Shown here piece after piece: positions 43,363 to 52,907 of a stretch of DNA of 64,000 nt. The stretch comes from Mesorhizobium ciceri WSM4083 (GTDB lineage: Bacteria > Pseudomonadota > Alphaproteobacteria > Rhizobiales > Rhizobiaceae), in the NCBI RefSeq assembly GCF_000519305.1, contig NZ_JAFG01000005.1, forward strand, positions 500,018-564,017. The letters are read 5' to 3'. Each line of letters begins with the position of its first letter. Position 1 is the first letter of the stretch. The notes below the pieces were generated by a model. It saw nothing but the letters and a program-made list of their open reading frames with translations. It searched no databases and had not been told where the DNA came from. The position numbers and the translations under genes were made by a program.

Positions 43363-44196
43363 ATGCGATTCAAAACCATCGTCGCCATTCTGCAGAACGA
43401 GCAGGACGCCGAGCGTGTGCTCGACTGCGCCATTCCGCTCGCCACCCGGTTCCAGAGCCATCTGGTCGGCATCCACGCGGAAACGCTTCCCGTGCCCTAC
43501 ACCTCTGCCACAGGCTTTCCCGACACCGAATTCCTGCAGGTTTCGGCAGATATGAACCGGGAACGGGCCGAGAAACTGAGGACGCTGTTTCTCAGGCATA
43601 TCGAGGATTCCGGTCTTTCCTTCGAGTGGCGAAGCCTGGAGAGCTTTTCGGGTGACAGCGCGCTGACCGGGATTTCGAGCGTGCGGGCCGCCGACCTGAT
43701 CATAGCGGCGCAGCGCGAAACGGGCGGCGATTCCAGTGCGGACGTAGACACGCTGGTCTACGATGCCGGCCGGCCGGTGCTGGTGGTGCCGCACGAGGGT
43801 CCGCTGATCACCACCTTCAAACGCGTCTTGCTCGCCTGGAACGGCAGCAAGGAAGCGGCGCGCGCCGCCTTCGACGCGCTGCCCTTCATCATCGAAGCCG
43901 AGAAGACCGACATATTGGTTATCGACCCTCCTGAAACGCTCGACGACAGCCCGGAGGCCGCCGGCGCGGAAATCGCGTCGGCGCTATCGCGCCACGGCGC
44001 CACCGTCAGCGTCTCGGTGCAGCAGTCGGGCGGCAGTTCGGTCGATGACATCATCCAGACCAGGATCGCGGAAACCGGCGCCGATCTGCTGGTACTCGGC
44101 GCCTACAGCCACTCATGGCTGCGTCAGCTTCTGTTCGGCGGCGTGACGCGCAGCGTGCTGCGCACCGCGCCGGTGGCAGCCTTCCTGTCACGGTAG
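43363..44196 (+). CDS. Universal stress protein, two UspA domains
   Basis: 277 residues. The first UspA-like half begins RFKTIVAILQNEQDAERVLD. The second begins FKRVLLAWNGSKEAARAAFD and ends GADLLVLGAYSHSWLRQLLF, then GGVTRSVLRTAPV, in which G-(2x)-G-(9x)-G-S/T is the ATP-binding signature. The first half lacks that signature, as is usual for tandem Usp proteins. It is a cytoplasmic stress protein without a known specific partner. Confidence 0.9.
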   Translation: MRFKTIVAILQNEQDAERVLDCAIPLATRFQSHLVGIHAETLPVPYTSATGFPDTEFLQVSADMNRERAEKLRTLFLRHIEDSGLSFEWRSLESFSGDSALTGISSVRAADLIIAAQRETGGDSSADVDTLVYDAGRPVLVVPHEGPLITTFKRVLLAWNGSKEAARAAFDALPFIIEAEKTDILVIDPPETLDDSPEAAGAEIASALSRHGATVSVSVQQSGGSSVDDIIQTRIAETGADLLVLGAYSHSWLRQLLFGGVTRSVLRTAPVAAFLSR

Positions 44197-44328
44197 GTCC
44201 ACAGCGATCGCTAGCCCTTGCCTTTGCCAAGGCCCTTGCTCTTGCCAAGATAGGGGCTTTCCAGCTAATTCCGCGCGCATTCCCCTGTTTTCCTGCGCGC
44301 GATACCCGCGTGCTGTGGAGTGCGCGAC

Positions 44329-44829
44329 ATGTCCCTTCCCGAAAAAGCCTTTCCGGTCTCCTGGGACCAATTCCATCGCGACGCCCGGGCGCTCGCCTGG
44401 CGGCTTGCCGGCGCCAACAAGGGGCAATGGAAAGCGATCGTCTGCATCACGCGAGGCGGGCTGGTGCCCGCGGCGATCATCTCGCGTGAACTCGGCATCC
44501 GCGTCATCGAGACGGTCTGCGTCGCCTCCTATCACGACTATACCAGCCAGGGGCAGCTGCAGGTCCTCAAGGAGATCACCCCTGCCCTGCTCGACGACGA
44601 CGGCGCCGGCGTACTGATCATCGACGACCTGACCGACACCGGCAAGACGGCGGGCATCGTGCGCGCGATGATGCCCAAGGCGCATTTCGCCACCGTCTAT
44701 GCCAAGCCGAAAGGCAGGCCGCTGGTCGATACTTTCGTCACCGAAGTCAGCCAGGACACCTGGATCTATTTCCCGTGGGACATGGGCTTCACCTACCAGA
44801 AGCCGATCGCCGACGACCACGCCGGCTGA
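44329..44829 (+). CDS. gpt: Xanthine-guanine phosphoribosyltransferase
   Basis: 166 residues from the ATG at 44329, with GGAG 8 bases upstream. The type I PRTase PRPP loop is [20 protein letters not shown]. The N-terminal [19 protein letters not shown] and [19 protein letters not shown] (with the Gly-Gly PRPP-binding turn) are characteristic of Gpt. The C-terminal [11 protein letters not shown] supplies the guanine-recognition region. It salvages guanine and xanthine to nucleotides. Confidence 0.95.
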   Translation: MSLPEKAFPVSWDQFHRDARALAWRLAGANKGQWKAIVCITRGGLVPAAIISRELGIRVIETVCVASYHDYTSQGQLQVLKEITPALLDDDGAGVLIIDDLTDTGKTAGIVRAMMPKAHFATVYAKPKGRPLVDTFVTEVSQDTWIYFPWDMGFTYQKPIADDHAG

Positions 44830-45041
44830 TTCGCAACTACCTGCCGGTTACAGACCAGCAGCTTGCACCGGGCATGATTTGCTTTCGCAAACAGGTCCGG
44901 CAGAGCCGGATATTTTGCGAAATCGACGTCTATTGGCGGAAATCGGCCAGGCGAATGAAATTTTTTACTTTTATTGCCGACAATTAGCCGTAAGATTCGT
45001 GAGACGGCAAACGATTCCGGAGGCTGGGGCTAGCTTCTTCG

Positions 45042-45530
45042 ATGTTGACGAGGCCAACGACACACAATCATCTGGCCGAAAGGGTCCGACGGCTCTTCGG
45101 CACTGCGCCGTGCCGCCTGCAGGTTGCCGCCCTGCCGTGGCGCGACACGGGAGACGGCGTCGAAATCATGCTGATCACCAGCCGCGATACCGGCCGCTGG
45201 GTTTTGCCCAAGGGCTGGCCAGAGGCCAGGGAGCCGCTTTGCGAGGCCGCGGCGCGCGAAGCCGGCGAGGAGGCCGGGCTGCGCGGCCGTGTCTCTCATC
45301 TTGAAGCCGGCCGTTACTTTTACGCCAAGGTACTGGCTTCCGGCGAAGAAGTGCCGTGCGAGGTCCTGGTGTTTCCGCTGCATGTCGACAAAGTCGCGGA
45401 TCGCTGGAAGGAAAAACACTCGCGCACCCGCAAATGGGTCCGCGCAAGCGAAGCGGTGCGCATGGTCAACGAACCCGACCTTTGCCAGATCATCGCCTAT
45501 TTCTGCGCCGACCCGCACAGCTTCTCCTGA
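45042..45530 (+). CDS. Nudix hydrolase (diphosphoinositol polyphosphate/ApnA type)
   Basis: 162 residues. The N-terminal RLQVAALPWRDTGDGVEIML is followed by ITSRDTGRWVLPKGWPEARE and the Nudix box EAAAREAGEEAGLRG, with all metal-binding glutamates present. The sequence WVLPKGWPE immediately before the box is typical of the DIPP/MTH3-like subgroup acting on diphosphoinositol phosphates or diadenosine polyphosphates; the substrate here is not known. It is unrelated in detail to the Nudix gene at 39145. Confidence 0.88.
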   Translation: MLTRPTTHNHLAERVRRLFGTAPCRLQVAALPWRDTGDGVEIMLITSRDTGRWVLPKGWPEAREPLCEAAAREAGEEAGLRGRVSHLEAGRYFYAKVLASGEEVPCEVLVFPLHVDKVADRWKEKHSRTRKWVRASEAVRMVNEPDLCQIIAYFCADPHSFS

Positions 45531-45662
45531 CGGGCGGCCACACCGCACTCTTTGCAAAACGGGACTGGCTTGCAACGGCTGGACACGCGTTGCCGCGCAT
45601 CGACATGAATGCTTTGCTAAGGAATCAAGGGTAGGATTCGGCAGCTCTGGTATTTTTGATCG

Positions 45663-45974
45663 ATGGCGAACCCCGCAAATCCAATTCCAAACGAGTCCGA
45701 CGAGTCCCAGCGCGAGCATCGTCCGCGCGTGCTCAAGGGCGGGTCGATCATCACCGGAATTTCGAATTCGGAAGTCGGTTGCACGCTGCGCAACCAGCAC
45801 GAAGGCGGCGCCGAACTGAAGGTACCGCTGGAAGCCCGGGTCCCCGATCGCTTCCTTCTCTATGTGCCGCTCGACGGCATTGCCTATCGTTGCGAGGTCC
45901 GCTGGCGACGCAACGACCGTATCGGGGTGCAGTTCACCGGCACCGAGCCAAAACCCCGGCTGCATTACGGCTGA
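45663..45974 (+). CDS. PilZ-domain protein
   Basis: 103 residues forming a single PilZ domain. The N-terminal part contains QREHRPRVLKGGSII, an RxxxR-like c-di-GMP-binding motif, and the C-terminal half carries YRCEVRWRRNDRIGVQF, the usual second strand pair. The (D/N)xSxxG motif is replaced by NSEVGCTLRN, so binding of c-di-GMP is plausible but not assured. It is one of the small stand-alone PilZ proteins common in rhizobia. Confidence 0.75.
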   Translation: MANPANPIPNESDESQREHRPRVLKGGSIITGISNSEVGCTLRNQHEGGAELKVPLEARVPDRFLLYVPLDGIAYRCEVRWRRNDRIGVQFTGTEPKPRLHYG

Positions 45975-46155
45975 TCTTGCGGGGACGGTTGGCAAGCTCG
46001 CGCCGGGACCCGCCTTCACGACACGTTGGATCGTTGCCGCGTCTGGATTGCCTGGTGGCGACCAAAATTGCGATCGCCGCACCGCATTCTATCCCCGTTA
46101 TCCACATATGTGACACACAAGATGTTGGGGTCACAAAAGCTACGCAAACGAATCC

Positions 46156-46186
46156 TTGACGGCGCAAAACGAGTCGCCTTTTATAG
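46156..46186 (+). promoter_or_regulatory. Strong sigma-70-type promoter candidate
   Basis: TTGACG at 46156-46161 is a consensus-like -35 box, and TTTATAG at 46180-46186 gives a -10 box after an 18-base spacer. The rhizobial rRNA-type promoter pattern CTTGAC-N17/18-TATA fits. It faces a terminator-like hairpin only 25 bases downstream. Confidence 0.5.
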
Positions 46187-46210
46187 GCCATGCGCTCCTG
46201 TTGAGAGTGC

Positions 46211-46239
46211 GACCGGAAAGTTCTGAGCCCGGTCTTTTT
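46211..46239 (+). terminator. Rho-independent terminator-like hairpin
   Basis: GACCGG at 46211-46216 pairs with CCGGTC at 46229-46234 around a 12-base loop and is followed by TTTTT at 46235-46239. Together with the promoter candidate at 46156 it could define a transcript of about 50 bases, or end read-through from the PilZ gene. Confidence 0.6.
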
Positions 46240-46360
46240 CCCGGATTATGTGCGTTTTGCTCGCATTTCCGCCTGTTTACGAGGCCGGCGGAAGCGTTGG
46301 AATTGTAGGGCGGTTGGGGTCGATAGGGACAATTGTCGGGCTTGAATAAATTGTCTGTTA

Positions 46361-46405
46361 ATACTATATTTAGTGTTTGCAGGTAGGTTCGACGCTAGAT
46401 AGTGT
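46361..46405. promoter_or_regulatory. Pair of NrdR-box-like sites
   Basis: ATACTATATTTAGTGT at 46361-46376 matches 14 of 16 positions of the NrdR consensus ACACTATATATAGTGT. CGACGCTAGATAGTGT at 46390-46405 matches 11. The two are spaced 29 bases start to start, close to the helically phased tandem arrangement known for NrdR, the repressor of ribonucleotide reductase genes. They lie 233-277 bases upstream of nrdJ. Confidence 0.6.
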
Positions 46406-46606
46406 GAATTTCCCTCGACCGAGGGAATCGGAAAAAATCAGTTTTGAGGGACCCGTGGGTTCGTCGGCGTGTTGGACAGGCACTTCGCAAGGAGTTTGAC
46501 CAGCAGGGCCGGCGGAGGCTGCGAAATGGAGAGCCGGCCGTTTTCGAACGCCGGCAGACGGCGGACATGCGCGTTTCGCATCGGGGGCAGAAATCCCTGG
46601 GGAAAA

Positions 46607-46622
46607 GCGCTATATATAGACA
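46607..46622. promoter_or_regulatory. NrdR-core-like palindrome or -10 element next to the nrdJ start
   Basis: GCGCTATATATAGACA contains CTATATATAG, the invariant core of the NrdR box, 16 bases before the nrdJ ATG. The outer positions fit poorly. It might equally be an AT-rich -10 element or part of the ribosome-binding leader. Confidence 0.35.
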
Positions 46623-46637
46623 AAAGGGACCGGACCA

Positions 46638-49600
46638 ATGCGCATCGAGCGTCGTTTCACCAAGCCAGGACAGTCTGCCTATGCGGAGATCGAATTCCGC
46701 AAGGCGCTTTCGGAGATCAAGAATCCGGATGGCTCGGTGGTGTTCCGCTTGGACAATATCGACGTGCCGGCGCAGTTCTCCCAGGTCGCAGCCGATATCC
46801 TGGCGCAGAAATATTTCCGCAAGGCCGGTGTGCCGGCGCGCCTGAAGAAGATCGAAGAGAACGACGTCCCCTCCTTTCTGTGGCGCTCCGTAGCCGATGA
46901 GGCGGAACTGGCGAAATTGCCGGAAGCCGAGCGCTACGGTTCCGAGATCGATGCGCGCCAGGTCTTCGACCGGCTCGCCGGCACCTGGACTTACTGGGGC
47001 TGGAAGGGCGGCTACTTCAAGGGGTCGGAGGAAGACGCGCGCGCCTTCCGCGACGAGCTTGCCTACATGCTGGCCACCCAGCGCGTCGCGCCGAACTCGC
47101 CGCAATGGTTCAACACCGGCCTGCACTGGGCCTATGGCATCGACGGCCCGAGCCAGGGCCACTTCTATGTCGACCCGTTCACCGGCAAGCTGACCAAGTC
47201 GAAATCCTCCTACGAGCATCCGCAGCCGCATGCCTGCTTCATCCAGGGCGTGCAGGACGACCTCGTCAACGAGGGCGGCATCATGGATCTGTGGGTGCGT
47301 GAAGCGCGCCTGTTCAAATACGGCTCCGGCACCGGCTCCAACTTCTCGCTGCTGCGCGGTGAAGGCGAAAAGCTGTCGGGCGGCGGCCGCTCGTCGGGCC
47401 TGATGAGCTTCCTCAAGATCGGCGACCGCGCAGCGGGCGCCATCAAGTCGGGCGGCACCACGCGCCGCGCCGCCAAAATGGTCATTGTCGACGCCGACCA
47501 CCCCGATATCGAGGAATTCATCGACTGGAAGGTCAATGAAGAGCAGAAGGTCGCCTCGCTGGTGACCGGCTCGAAGATCGTCAAGAAGCATCTCGAAGCG
47601 ATCATGAAGGCCTGCGTCAACTGCGAAGGCAATGGCGACGACTGCTTCGACCCGGCCATCAACACCGCGCTGAAGCGCGAGATCAAGGCGGCCAAGAAGT
47701 CCGCCGTGCCGGAGAACTACATCTACCGCGTCATCCAGTTCGCCAAGCAAGGCTATTCGTCGATGTCGTTCAAGACCTACGACACCGACTGGGATTCGGA
47801 TGCCTACCTCACGGTTTCGGGCCAGAACTCCAACAATTCGGTGTCGCTGAAGGACAATTTCCTGCGCGCCGTCGAGGACGATGCCGACTGGCACCTGACC
47901 GCCCGCAAGGACGGCAAGGTGCTGAAGACGCTGAAGGCTCGCGACCTCTGGGAAAAGATCGGTTACGCCGCCTGGGCGTCCGCCGATCCGGGCCTGCATT
48001 TCAACACGACGATGAACGACTGGCACACCTGCGCTTCCGCCGGTGCGATCCGGGCGTCCAACCCGTGCTCGGAATACATGTTCCTCGACGACACGGCCTG
48101 CAATCTCGCCTCGATCAATCTGCTGCCCTACCGCAACGCCGACGGCACGATCGACATCGCAGCCTACGAGCACACGGTGCGGCTGTGGACCATCGTGCTC
48201 GAAATCTCGGTCATGATGGCGCAGTTCCCGTCGAAGGAGATCGCCAAACAGTCCTACGAATACCGCACGCTCGGCCTCGGCTATGCCAATATCGGCGGCC
48301 TGCTGATGACATCGGGCATTCCCTACGACTCCGATGAAGGCCGCGCGATCTGCGCCGCACTCACCGCAATCATGACCGGCATGGCCTATGCCACCTCGGC
48401 CGAGATGGCCGGCGAACTCGGCGCCTTCGCCGACTACGACCGCAATGCGCAGAACATGCTGCGCGTCATGCGCAACCATCGCCGTGCCGCCTATGGCGAG
48501 AAGCAGGGCTACGAGAAGCTCGCCGTCAACCCGGTGCCGCTGGTCGCTTCCGACCTGAAGCAGCAGGACCTTGCCACCCACGCCAAGGCCGCCTGGGACC
48601 GCGCCATCGAGCTCGGCGAAGAGCATGGCTACCGCAATGCGCAGGCGACCGTGATTGCGCCGACCGGCACGATCGGCCTGGTCATGGATTGCGACACCAC
48701 CGGCATCGAGCCCGACTTCGCGCTGGTGAAGTTCAAGAAGCTGGCCGGCGGCGGCTATTTCAAGATCATCAACCGCGCCGTGCCGGAAGCGCTGCGCACG
48801 CTTGGCTACTCCGAAGCCCAGATCGCCGAGATGGAGGCCTATGCGGTCGGCCACGGCAACCTCAACCAGGCGCCGGCCATCAACCCCGGCGCGCTCAAGG
48901 CCAAGGGCTTCACCGACGACAAGATCGCCGCGCTCAATGCGGCGCTAAAGTCGGCCTTCGACATCAAGTTCGTCTTCAACCAGTGGACGCTCGGCGCCGA
49001 CTGGGTGAAGGAGACGTTCGGCTTCACCGACGAGCAGCTCAACGACTTCTCGTTCGAGATCCTGCCGGCGCTCGGCTTCTCCCGGAAGGACATCGAGGCC
49101 GCCAACATCCATGTCTGCGGTGCGATGACGCTGGAAGGCGCGCCGTTCCTCAAGGCCGAACACCTGGCCGTGTTCGACTGCGCCAGCCCGTGCGGCAAGA
49201 TCGGCAAGCGCTCGCTTTCGATCAACAGCCACATCCAGATGATGGCGGCTGCACAGCCCTTCATTTCCGGCGCCATCTCGAAGACCATCAACATGCCCAA
49301 CGATGCGACGGTGGAAGACGCCAAGGGCGCCTACATGCTGTCGTGGAAGCTGGCGCTGAAGGCCAACGCGCTCTACCGCGACGGCTCGAAGCTGTCGCAG
49401 CCGCTCAACTCCTCGCTGCTCGCCGATGGCGAGGACGACGAGGATGAAGCCGTCGAGCAGTTGCTCGCCGCACCTGCGGCAGCGCGTGCCGCACAGATCA
49501 CCGAGCGGATCGTCGAGCGCATCATCGAGCGCGTGTCGCGCGAGCAGGAAAAGCTGCCCGGCCGCCGCAAAGGTTACACGCAGAAGGCCAAGATCGGTGG

Positions 49601-50420
49601 CAACACCATCTTCCTGCGCACCGGCGAATATGACGATGGCCGTCTCGGCGAGATCTTCATCGACATGAACAAGGAAGGCGCGACCTTGCGTGGCCTTCTC
49701 AACAACTTCGCCATCGCCATTTCGCTGGGCCTGCAATATGGCGTGCCGCTCGACGAATATGTGCACGCCTTCACCTTCACCAAGTTCGAGCCGGCCGGCA
49801 TGGTGCAGGGCAATGACGCCATCAAGAGCGCGACGTCGATCCTCGACTACGTGTTCCGCGAGCTGGCGATTTCCTATCTCGGCCGCAACGACCTCGCCCA
49901 TGTCGACCAGTCGGACTTTTCCAACACCGCACTTGGCCGTGGCATCAGCGAAGGCAAGACCGACGCGGTCTCCAAGGGCCTGACCCGTGGCGCCTCGCCG
50001 GTGAAGCTGGTGTCGCGCGTCAGCGGCAACGATCCGAAAGGCTTTGCGGCCCCCTCGGGCGCCCCTGCCCGCTCGGCACCGACCGCCTTCTCCGGCTCCA
50101 ACGTGCTGGCGCTGAAACCGGCCAGCGACGAAGCGGTCGCCTACAAACGCGACTATGAGGAGCGGGCAAAGGAACTGGCCGAAGACATCGCCTTCGAGGA
50201 GGCGGTGGGTGCTGCTTCCGACGCGACGGCAGGCTTGTTCACCGACGCCGCGGCCGTCGAGGCGGCCGAAGCCAAGAAACTCGCCAACGACCGCCGTGCA
50301 AGGTCCCTGCTTCAGGGATACACCGGCAATTCCTGCTCCGAGTGCCAGAACTTCACCATGGTGCGGAACGGGACCTGCGAGAAGTGCGATACGTGCGGCT
50401 CGACGAGCGGGTGTAGCTGA
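46638..50420 (+). CDS. nrdJ: Adenosylcobalamin-dependent ribonucleotide reductase (class II)
   Basis: 1260 residues, the normal length of the large alphaproteobacterial class II enzyme, which reduces ribonucleotides with a B12-generated thiyl radical. The first active-site cysteine is in [12 protein letters not shown]. The finger loop with the second set of conserved residues is [20 protein letters not shown] (N-x-C-x-E). The phosphate-binding segment [20 protein letters not shown] is complete. The C-terminal shuttle region ends NSCSECQNF, then TCEKCDTCG, whose cysteine pairs relay electrons. There is no N-terminal ATP-cone. The ribosome binding site AGGGA precedes the ATG. hicAB follows 6 bases after the stop codon. 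Confidence 0.97.
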   Translation: MRIERRFTKPGQSAYAEIEFRKALSEIKNPDGSVVFRLDNIDVPAQFSQVAADILAQKYFRKAGVPARLKKIEENDVPSFLWRSVADEAELAKLPEAERYGSEIDARQVFDRLAGTWTYWGWKGGYFKGSEEDARAFRDELAYMLATQRVAPNSPQWFNTGLHWAYGIDGPSQGHFYVDPFTGKLTKSKSSYEHPQPHACFIQGVQDDLVNEGGIMDLWVREARLFKYGSGTGSNFSLLRGEGEKLSGGGRSSGLMSFLKIGDRAAGAIKSGGTTRRAAKMVIVDADHPDIEEFIDWKVNEEQKVASLVTGSKIVKKHLEAIMKACVNCEGNGDDCFDPAINTALKREIKAAKKSAVPENYIYRVIQFAKQGYSSMSFKTYDTDWDSDAYLTVSGQNSNNSVSLKDNFLRAVEDDADWHLTARKDGKVLKTLKARDLWEKIGYAAWASADPGLHFNTTMNDWHTCASAGAIRASNPCSEYMFLDDTACNLASINLLPYRNADGTIDIAAYEHTVRLWTIVLEISVMMAQFPSKEIAKQSYEYRTLGLGYANIGGLLMTSGIPYDSDEGRAICAALTAIMTGMAYATSAEMAGELGAFADYDRNAQNMLRVMRNHRRAAYGEKQGYEKLAVNPVPLVASDLKQQDLATHAKAAWDRAIELGEEHGYRNAQATVIAPTGTIGLVMDCDTTGIEPDFALVKFKKLAGGGYFKIINRAVPEALRTLGYSEAQIAEMEAYAVGHGNLNQAPAINPGALKAKGFTDDKIAALNAALKSAFDIKFVFNQWTLGADWVKETFGFTDEQLNDFSFEILPALGFSRKDIEAANIHVCGAMTLEGAPFLKAEHLAVFDCASPCGKIGKRSLSINSHIQMMAAAQPFISGAISKTINMPNDATVEDAKGAYMLSWKLALKANALYRDGSKLSQPLNSSLLADGEDDEDEAVEQLLAAPAAARAAQITERIVERIIERVSREQEKLPGRRKGYTQKAKIGGNTIFLRTGEYDDGRLGEIFIDMNKEGATLRGLLNNFAIAISLGLQYGVPLDEYVHAFTFTKFEPAGMVQGNDAIKSATSILDYVFRELAISYLGRNDLAHVDQSDFSNTALGRGISEGKTDAVSKGLTRGASPVKLVSRVSGNDPKGFAAPSGAPARSAPTAFSGSNVLALKPASDEAVAYKRDYEERAKELAEDIAFEEAVGAASDATAGLFTDAAAVEAAEAKKLANDRRARSLLQGYTGNSCSECQNFTMVRNGTCEKCDTCGSTSGCS

Positions 50421-50426
50421 GGTCTA

Positions 50427-50627
50427 GTGCCACCTCGGCTTACAGTTCGCGAGATCATTCGCCTGCTGGAGGCCGACGGCTGGTATCTGGTTGCAACCAA
50501 GGGCAGCCATCGCCAATATAAGCATGAAGTCAAAGCCGGCCGCGTCACCGTGGCTGGCAAGCCATCTGAAGAGGTTGCGCCAGGAACACTGAACAGCATC
50601 CTCAAGCAGTCAGGTTTGAAGGAGTGA
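50427..50627 (+). CDS. hicA: HicA-family mRNA interferase toxin
   Basis: 66 residues from a GTG at 50427 preceded by GAGG. It has the dsRBD-like HicA fold: REIIRLLEADGWYLVATKGS, then HRQYKHEVKAGRVTV with the catalytic His of the GSHxxY motif, and VAPGTLNSILKQSGLK. HicA cleaves mRNA when freed from HicB. The gene begins only 6 bases after nrdJ and is 4 bases before hicB, so toxin and antitoxin are co-translated. Confidence 0.9.
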   Translation: MPPRLTVREIIRLLEADGWYLVATKGSHRQYKHEVKAGRVTVAGKPSEEVAPGTLNSILKQSGLKE

Positions 50628-50631
50628 TGAC

Positions 50632-50838
50632 ATGCGTTACGCGGTGGTGATTGAAAAAGCAGGAAGTAATTTCTCTGCCTATGTGCCGGACCTACCCGGC
50701 TGCATCGCGACAGGTGCCACTGTGCCTGAAGTGGAAACCGAGATTCGCGACGCAATACGCTTTCACATCGAAGGTTTGCGAGCCGATGGGCTGGATGTGC
50801 CCAAGGGTGTCAGCCTCGCGGAATACATAGAGGCATAA
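50632..50838 (+). CDS. hicB: HicB-family antitoxin
   Basis: 68 residues. The partial RNase H-like fold begins RYAVVIEKAGSNFSAYVPDL, followed by PGCIATGATVPEVETEIRD and AIRFHIEGLRADGLDVP, the typical HicB core. No separate C-terminal ribbon-helix-helix or HTH domain is present, so this is the short HicB type. Its ATG follows hicA with a good GAAGGAG ribosome binding site. Confidence 0.9.
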   Translation: MRYAVVIEKAGSNFSAYVPDLPGCIATGATVPEVETEIRDAIRFHIEGLRADGLDVPKGVSLAEYIEA

Positions 50839-50849
50839 AATTCCTGCAA

Positions 50850-51073
50850 TCAGGATTCTCGGCATCTACCCCGCCGGCACACCCGCAGCGTCTGCTCGTC
50901 AACGGCTCGTCCTGCCCCACGAATAGCAGCTTGCGCCCCTCACCCGCCGGCACCTCGAAATACTGGATCCCGTCAGGCATTTCGCCCCAGTCGCCGCACG
51001 GTTGCTCCGGGATTTCATCGAGGCTTGCTACCGCTTTCAGCTCTTTCGCATAGGCCGCGTTGGAGCTGAACGC
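50850..51073 (-). pseudogene. Frameshifted remnant of a rhizobial hypothetical gene
   Basis: The minus strand codes for FSSNAAYAKELKAVASLDEI, then PCGDWGEMPDGIQYFEVPAG and EGRKLLFVGQDEP in one frame, starting just after an in-frame TAA at 51076-51074. Near 50905 the reading continues in another frame as VDEQTLRVCRRGRC before a stop at 50852-50850. A single-base change around 50905 would join the two. The absence of a start and this frame break mark it as a pseudogene. I recall similar small proteins in rhizobia but no function. Confidence 0.5.
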
Positions 51074-51167
51074 TTAGCGTTTGACGGCGGCAGGCGCGGC
51101 GCCCCCGGCGTAAGGCGTCGGATTCAATAACTTGTTTGCATCTGGCCATGCCTTCGGCTTGCCCGGT

Positions 51168-51998
51168 TCAAAGCCTCTCAGCATGCCATCTCAGATGGTC
51201 GTCCATGAAGCTGGAGATGAAAAGATACGAGTGATCGTATCCATCCTGCATCCGCAGCTTCAGCGGAATACCTGCTTTGGTGCAGGCCGCTTCAAGCAGC
51301 CAGGGCCTCAGCCCGTCGTCAAGAAATCCGTCCGACGTTCCCTGATCCACCAAAAATTCAGGGAAACGATATCCGTCGTCGATGAGCGACGTCGCGTCGC
51401 AGGTTCGCCACGAGGCCTCATCCTTGCCCAGATACTTCTCAAAGGCCGGTCTCGACCAGCCGGCGGTGCTTGGCTGGGCGATCGGGGCGAACGCCGAGCA
51501 GCTCTTGAAACGCTGCGGATTCTTCAAGGCAATCGTCAGCGCGCCATGCCCGCCCATCGAATGGCCGGAGATAGCCTGGCGCGTCATATCGGCTGGAAAT
51601 TCAGCCGCGATGAGGGCCGGCAACTCCTCGGTGACATAGGAATACATGCGATAGTTCTTCGCATAAGGCTCTTGCGTCGCATCGAGATAGAAGCCGGCGC
51701 CGGAGCCGAACTGCCAGTTGTCTTTTTCATCCGGAATGTCGCCCCCGCGCGGGCTGGTGTCGGGACAGACGACGATCAGGCCGAGATCGGCGGCCATGCG
51801 CCTGTACTCGCCCTTGTCCATTACATTGGCGTGGGTGCACGTCAGGCCTGAGAGATACCACACAACGGGACAAGGCGTTTCCCGCGCCTGCGGAGGTATG
51901 AAAACGGCAAAAGTCATGTCGCAACGGCAACTCGTCGACAAATGGGAATAGACGCCCTGCACGCCGCCATGGGCTTTCGTTTGAGAGATGATTTTCAT
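51168..51998 (-). CDS. fghA: S-formylglutathione hydrolase
   Basis: 276 residues from the ATG at 51998 with GGAG five bases upstream; the frame is open 20 codons further. It is an esterase D-type alpha/beta-hydrolase that hydrolyses S-formylglutathione to formate and glutathione, the last step of GSH-dependent formaldehyde oxidation. The nucleophile elbow is AISGHSMGGHGALT (Ser), the acid DQGTSDGFL and the His DGYDHSYLFISSFM. Other family marks are YLSGLTCTHANVM and DTSPRGGDIPDEKDNW. Its neighbour on the same strand is fhcC of the parallel H4MPT pathway. Confidence 0.95.
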   Translation of the reverse strand: MKIISQTKAHGGVQGVYSHLSTSCRCDMTFAVFIPPQARETPCPVVWYLSGLTCTHANVMDKGEYRRMAADLGLIVVCPDTSPRGGDIPDEKDNWQFGSGAGFYLDATQEPYAKNYRMYSYVTEELPALIAAEFPADMTRQAISGHSMGGHGALTIALKNPQRFKSCSAFAPIAQPSTAGWSRPAFEKYLGKDEASWRTCDATSLIDDGYRFPEFLVDQGTSDGFLDDGLRPWLLEAACTKAGIPLKLRMQDGYDHSYLFISSFMDDHLRWHAERL

Positions 51999-52097
51999 GT
52001 GTTCTCCACGTTGCGGGTCGGATGACGGTCGCCCCCTACTGCCACCCAGCGGCAGCACTTGCGTCCTGCCATCCTATGGTTCTTGTGTCGACGGATC

Positions 52098-52907
52098 TCA
52101 GCGCGGAAAAAGAACCTCGCCCATTCCGAGCACTGCGTTATCCCCGCCATATTTGCGCGGTGCGCTCCCCAGAAGCGGCCGTTTCAAAATGCCCTCGGCG
52201 ATCAGATGACGATCGATGATGGCGGCGAAAACGCTCTCGGGTGCGCCACATTCGACGAAGCTCGGCGACATGCGTGCCGGCGTGCGATCGAGAAGGATCG
52301 AACCGCGACGCATCAGATAGCCGGGCATCTCGCCGGTGCCACCGGCCACCACCAAGGTGCCGGCGATCATGCGGCTGCCGGCGTGGTCGCCGGAGCCTTT
52401 CAGCACCGCGATCAGGCCGCGCCGCATGCGGTCCGCAGCGAAGGCGCCCGCCTTGCCCCTGACGATCAACACACCGCCGTTCATGCCGGCCAGTTCCCCG
52501 ACGAGCGGCGCACCGAGGTGGTCGCCGGCATTGCCTGTTATCTCAAGCCTGCCGCCACGCATGCCGGAGCCGGCGTATGGACCCGCATTGCCTTCGATCA
52601 TGAGCTTGCCACCGCGCATGGCGCGCCCGGCCTGGGCGCCGGCATTGCCATCGAGGCGGACCGACCCGCCCCGCATGCCTTGCGCCACAAGGTCAAGGCG
52701 CGTGCTTCCGCCTTCGAACACGATGCTTGTCGGATCGCTGCCGGCGACGCGAAAAATGTCGCCCACCTTCGATCCGTGCTTCGACATGCCGATCTGGATT
52801 CTTTCGACGTCGCGCCTTTCGATCCCGGCCAGCCGCTCCGGCGTCAGCGGCGACAGGTCAAGGCGCTCCGGCGGCTCGGCAACCAGGGTGAAGGTCAGCG
52901 CCTTCAT
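52098..52907 (-). CDS. fhcC: Formyltransferase/hydrolase complex subunit C
   Basis: 269 residues built from tandem right-handed beta-helix repeats with the pattern G-x-x-G-x-x-M-x-G-G, for example GMRGGSVRLDGNAGAQAGRA and AMRGGKLMIEGNAGPYAGSG. This is the fold of formylmethanofuran dehydrogenase subunit C. In bacterial Fhc it serves as a structural subunit of the formyl-H4MPT hydrolysing complex. The gene overlaps fhcD by 4 bases and ends the fhcBADC run. Confidence 0.95.
   Translation of the reverse strand: MKALTFTLVAEPPERLDLSPLTPERLAGIERRDVERIQIGMSKHGSKVGDIFRVAGSDPTSIVFEGGSTRLDLVAQGMRGGSVRLDGNAGAQAGRAMRGGKLMIEGNAGPYAGSGMRGGRLEITGNAGDHLGAPLVGELAGMNGGVLIVRGKAGAFAADRMRRGLIAVLKGSGDHAGSRMIAGTLVVAGGTGEMPGYLMRRGSILLDRTPARMSPSFVECGAPESVFAAIIDRHLIAEGILKRPLLGSAPRKYGGDNAVLGMGEVLFPR

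Larger units (their letters stand above)
45975..46637. other. 663-base non-coding region upstream of nrdJ
   Basis: No protein gene is supported here. The region contains a promoter/terminator pair at 46156-46239, two NrdR-box-like sites at 46361-46405 and a palindromic core at 46607-46622, each listed separately. A cobalamin riboswitch signature (the B12 box) was sought and not found. Confidence 0.7.

Noticed and set aside
45975..46637. Cobalamin riboswitch upstream of nrdJ
   Set aside because: No B12-box-like segment or typical multi-stem arrangement is visible, and the gene has better-supported NrdR-like sites.
46395..48854. 819-codon minus-strand frame opposite nrdJ
   Set aside because: A shadow of the nrdJ reading frame in high-GC DNA; nrdJ itself is unmistakable.
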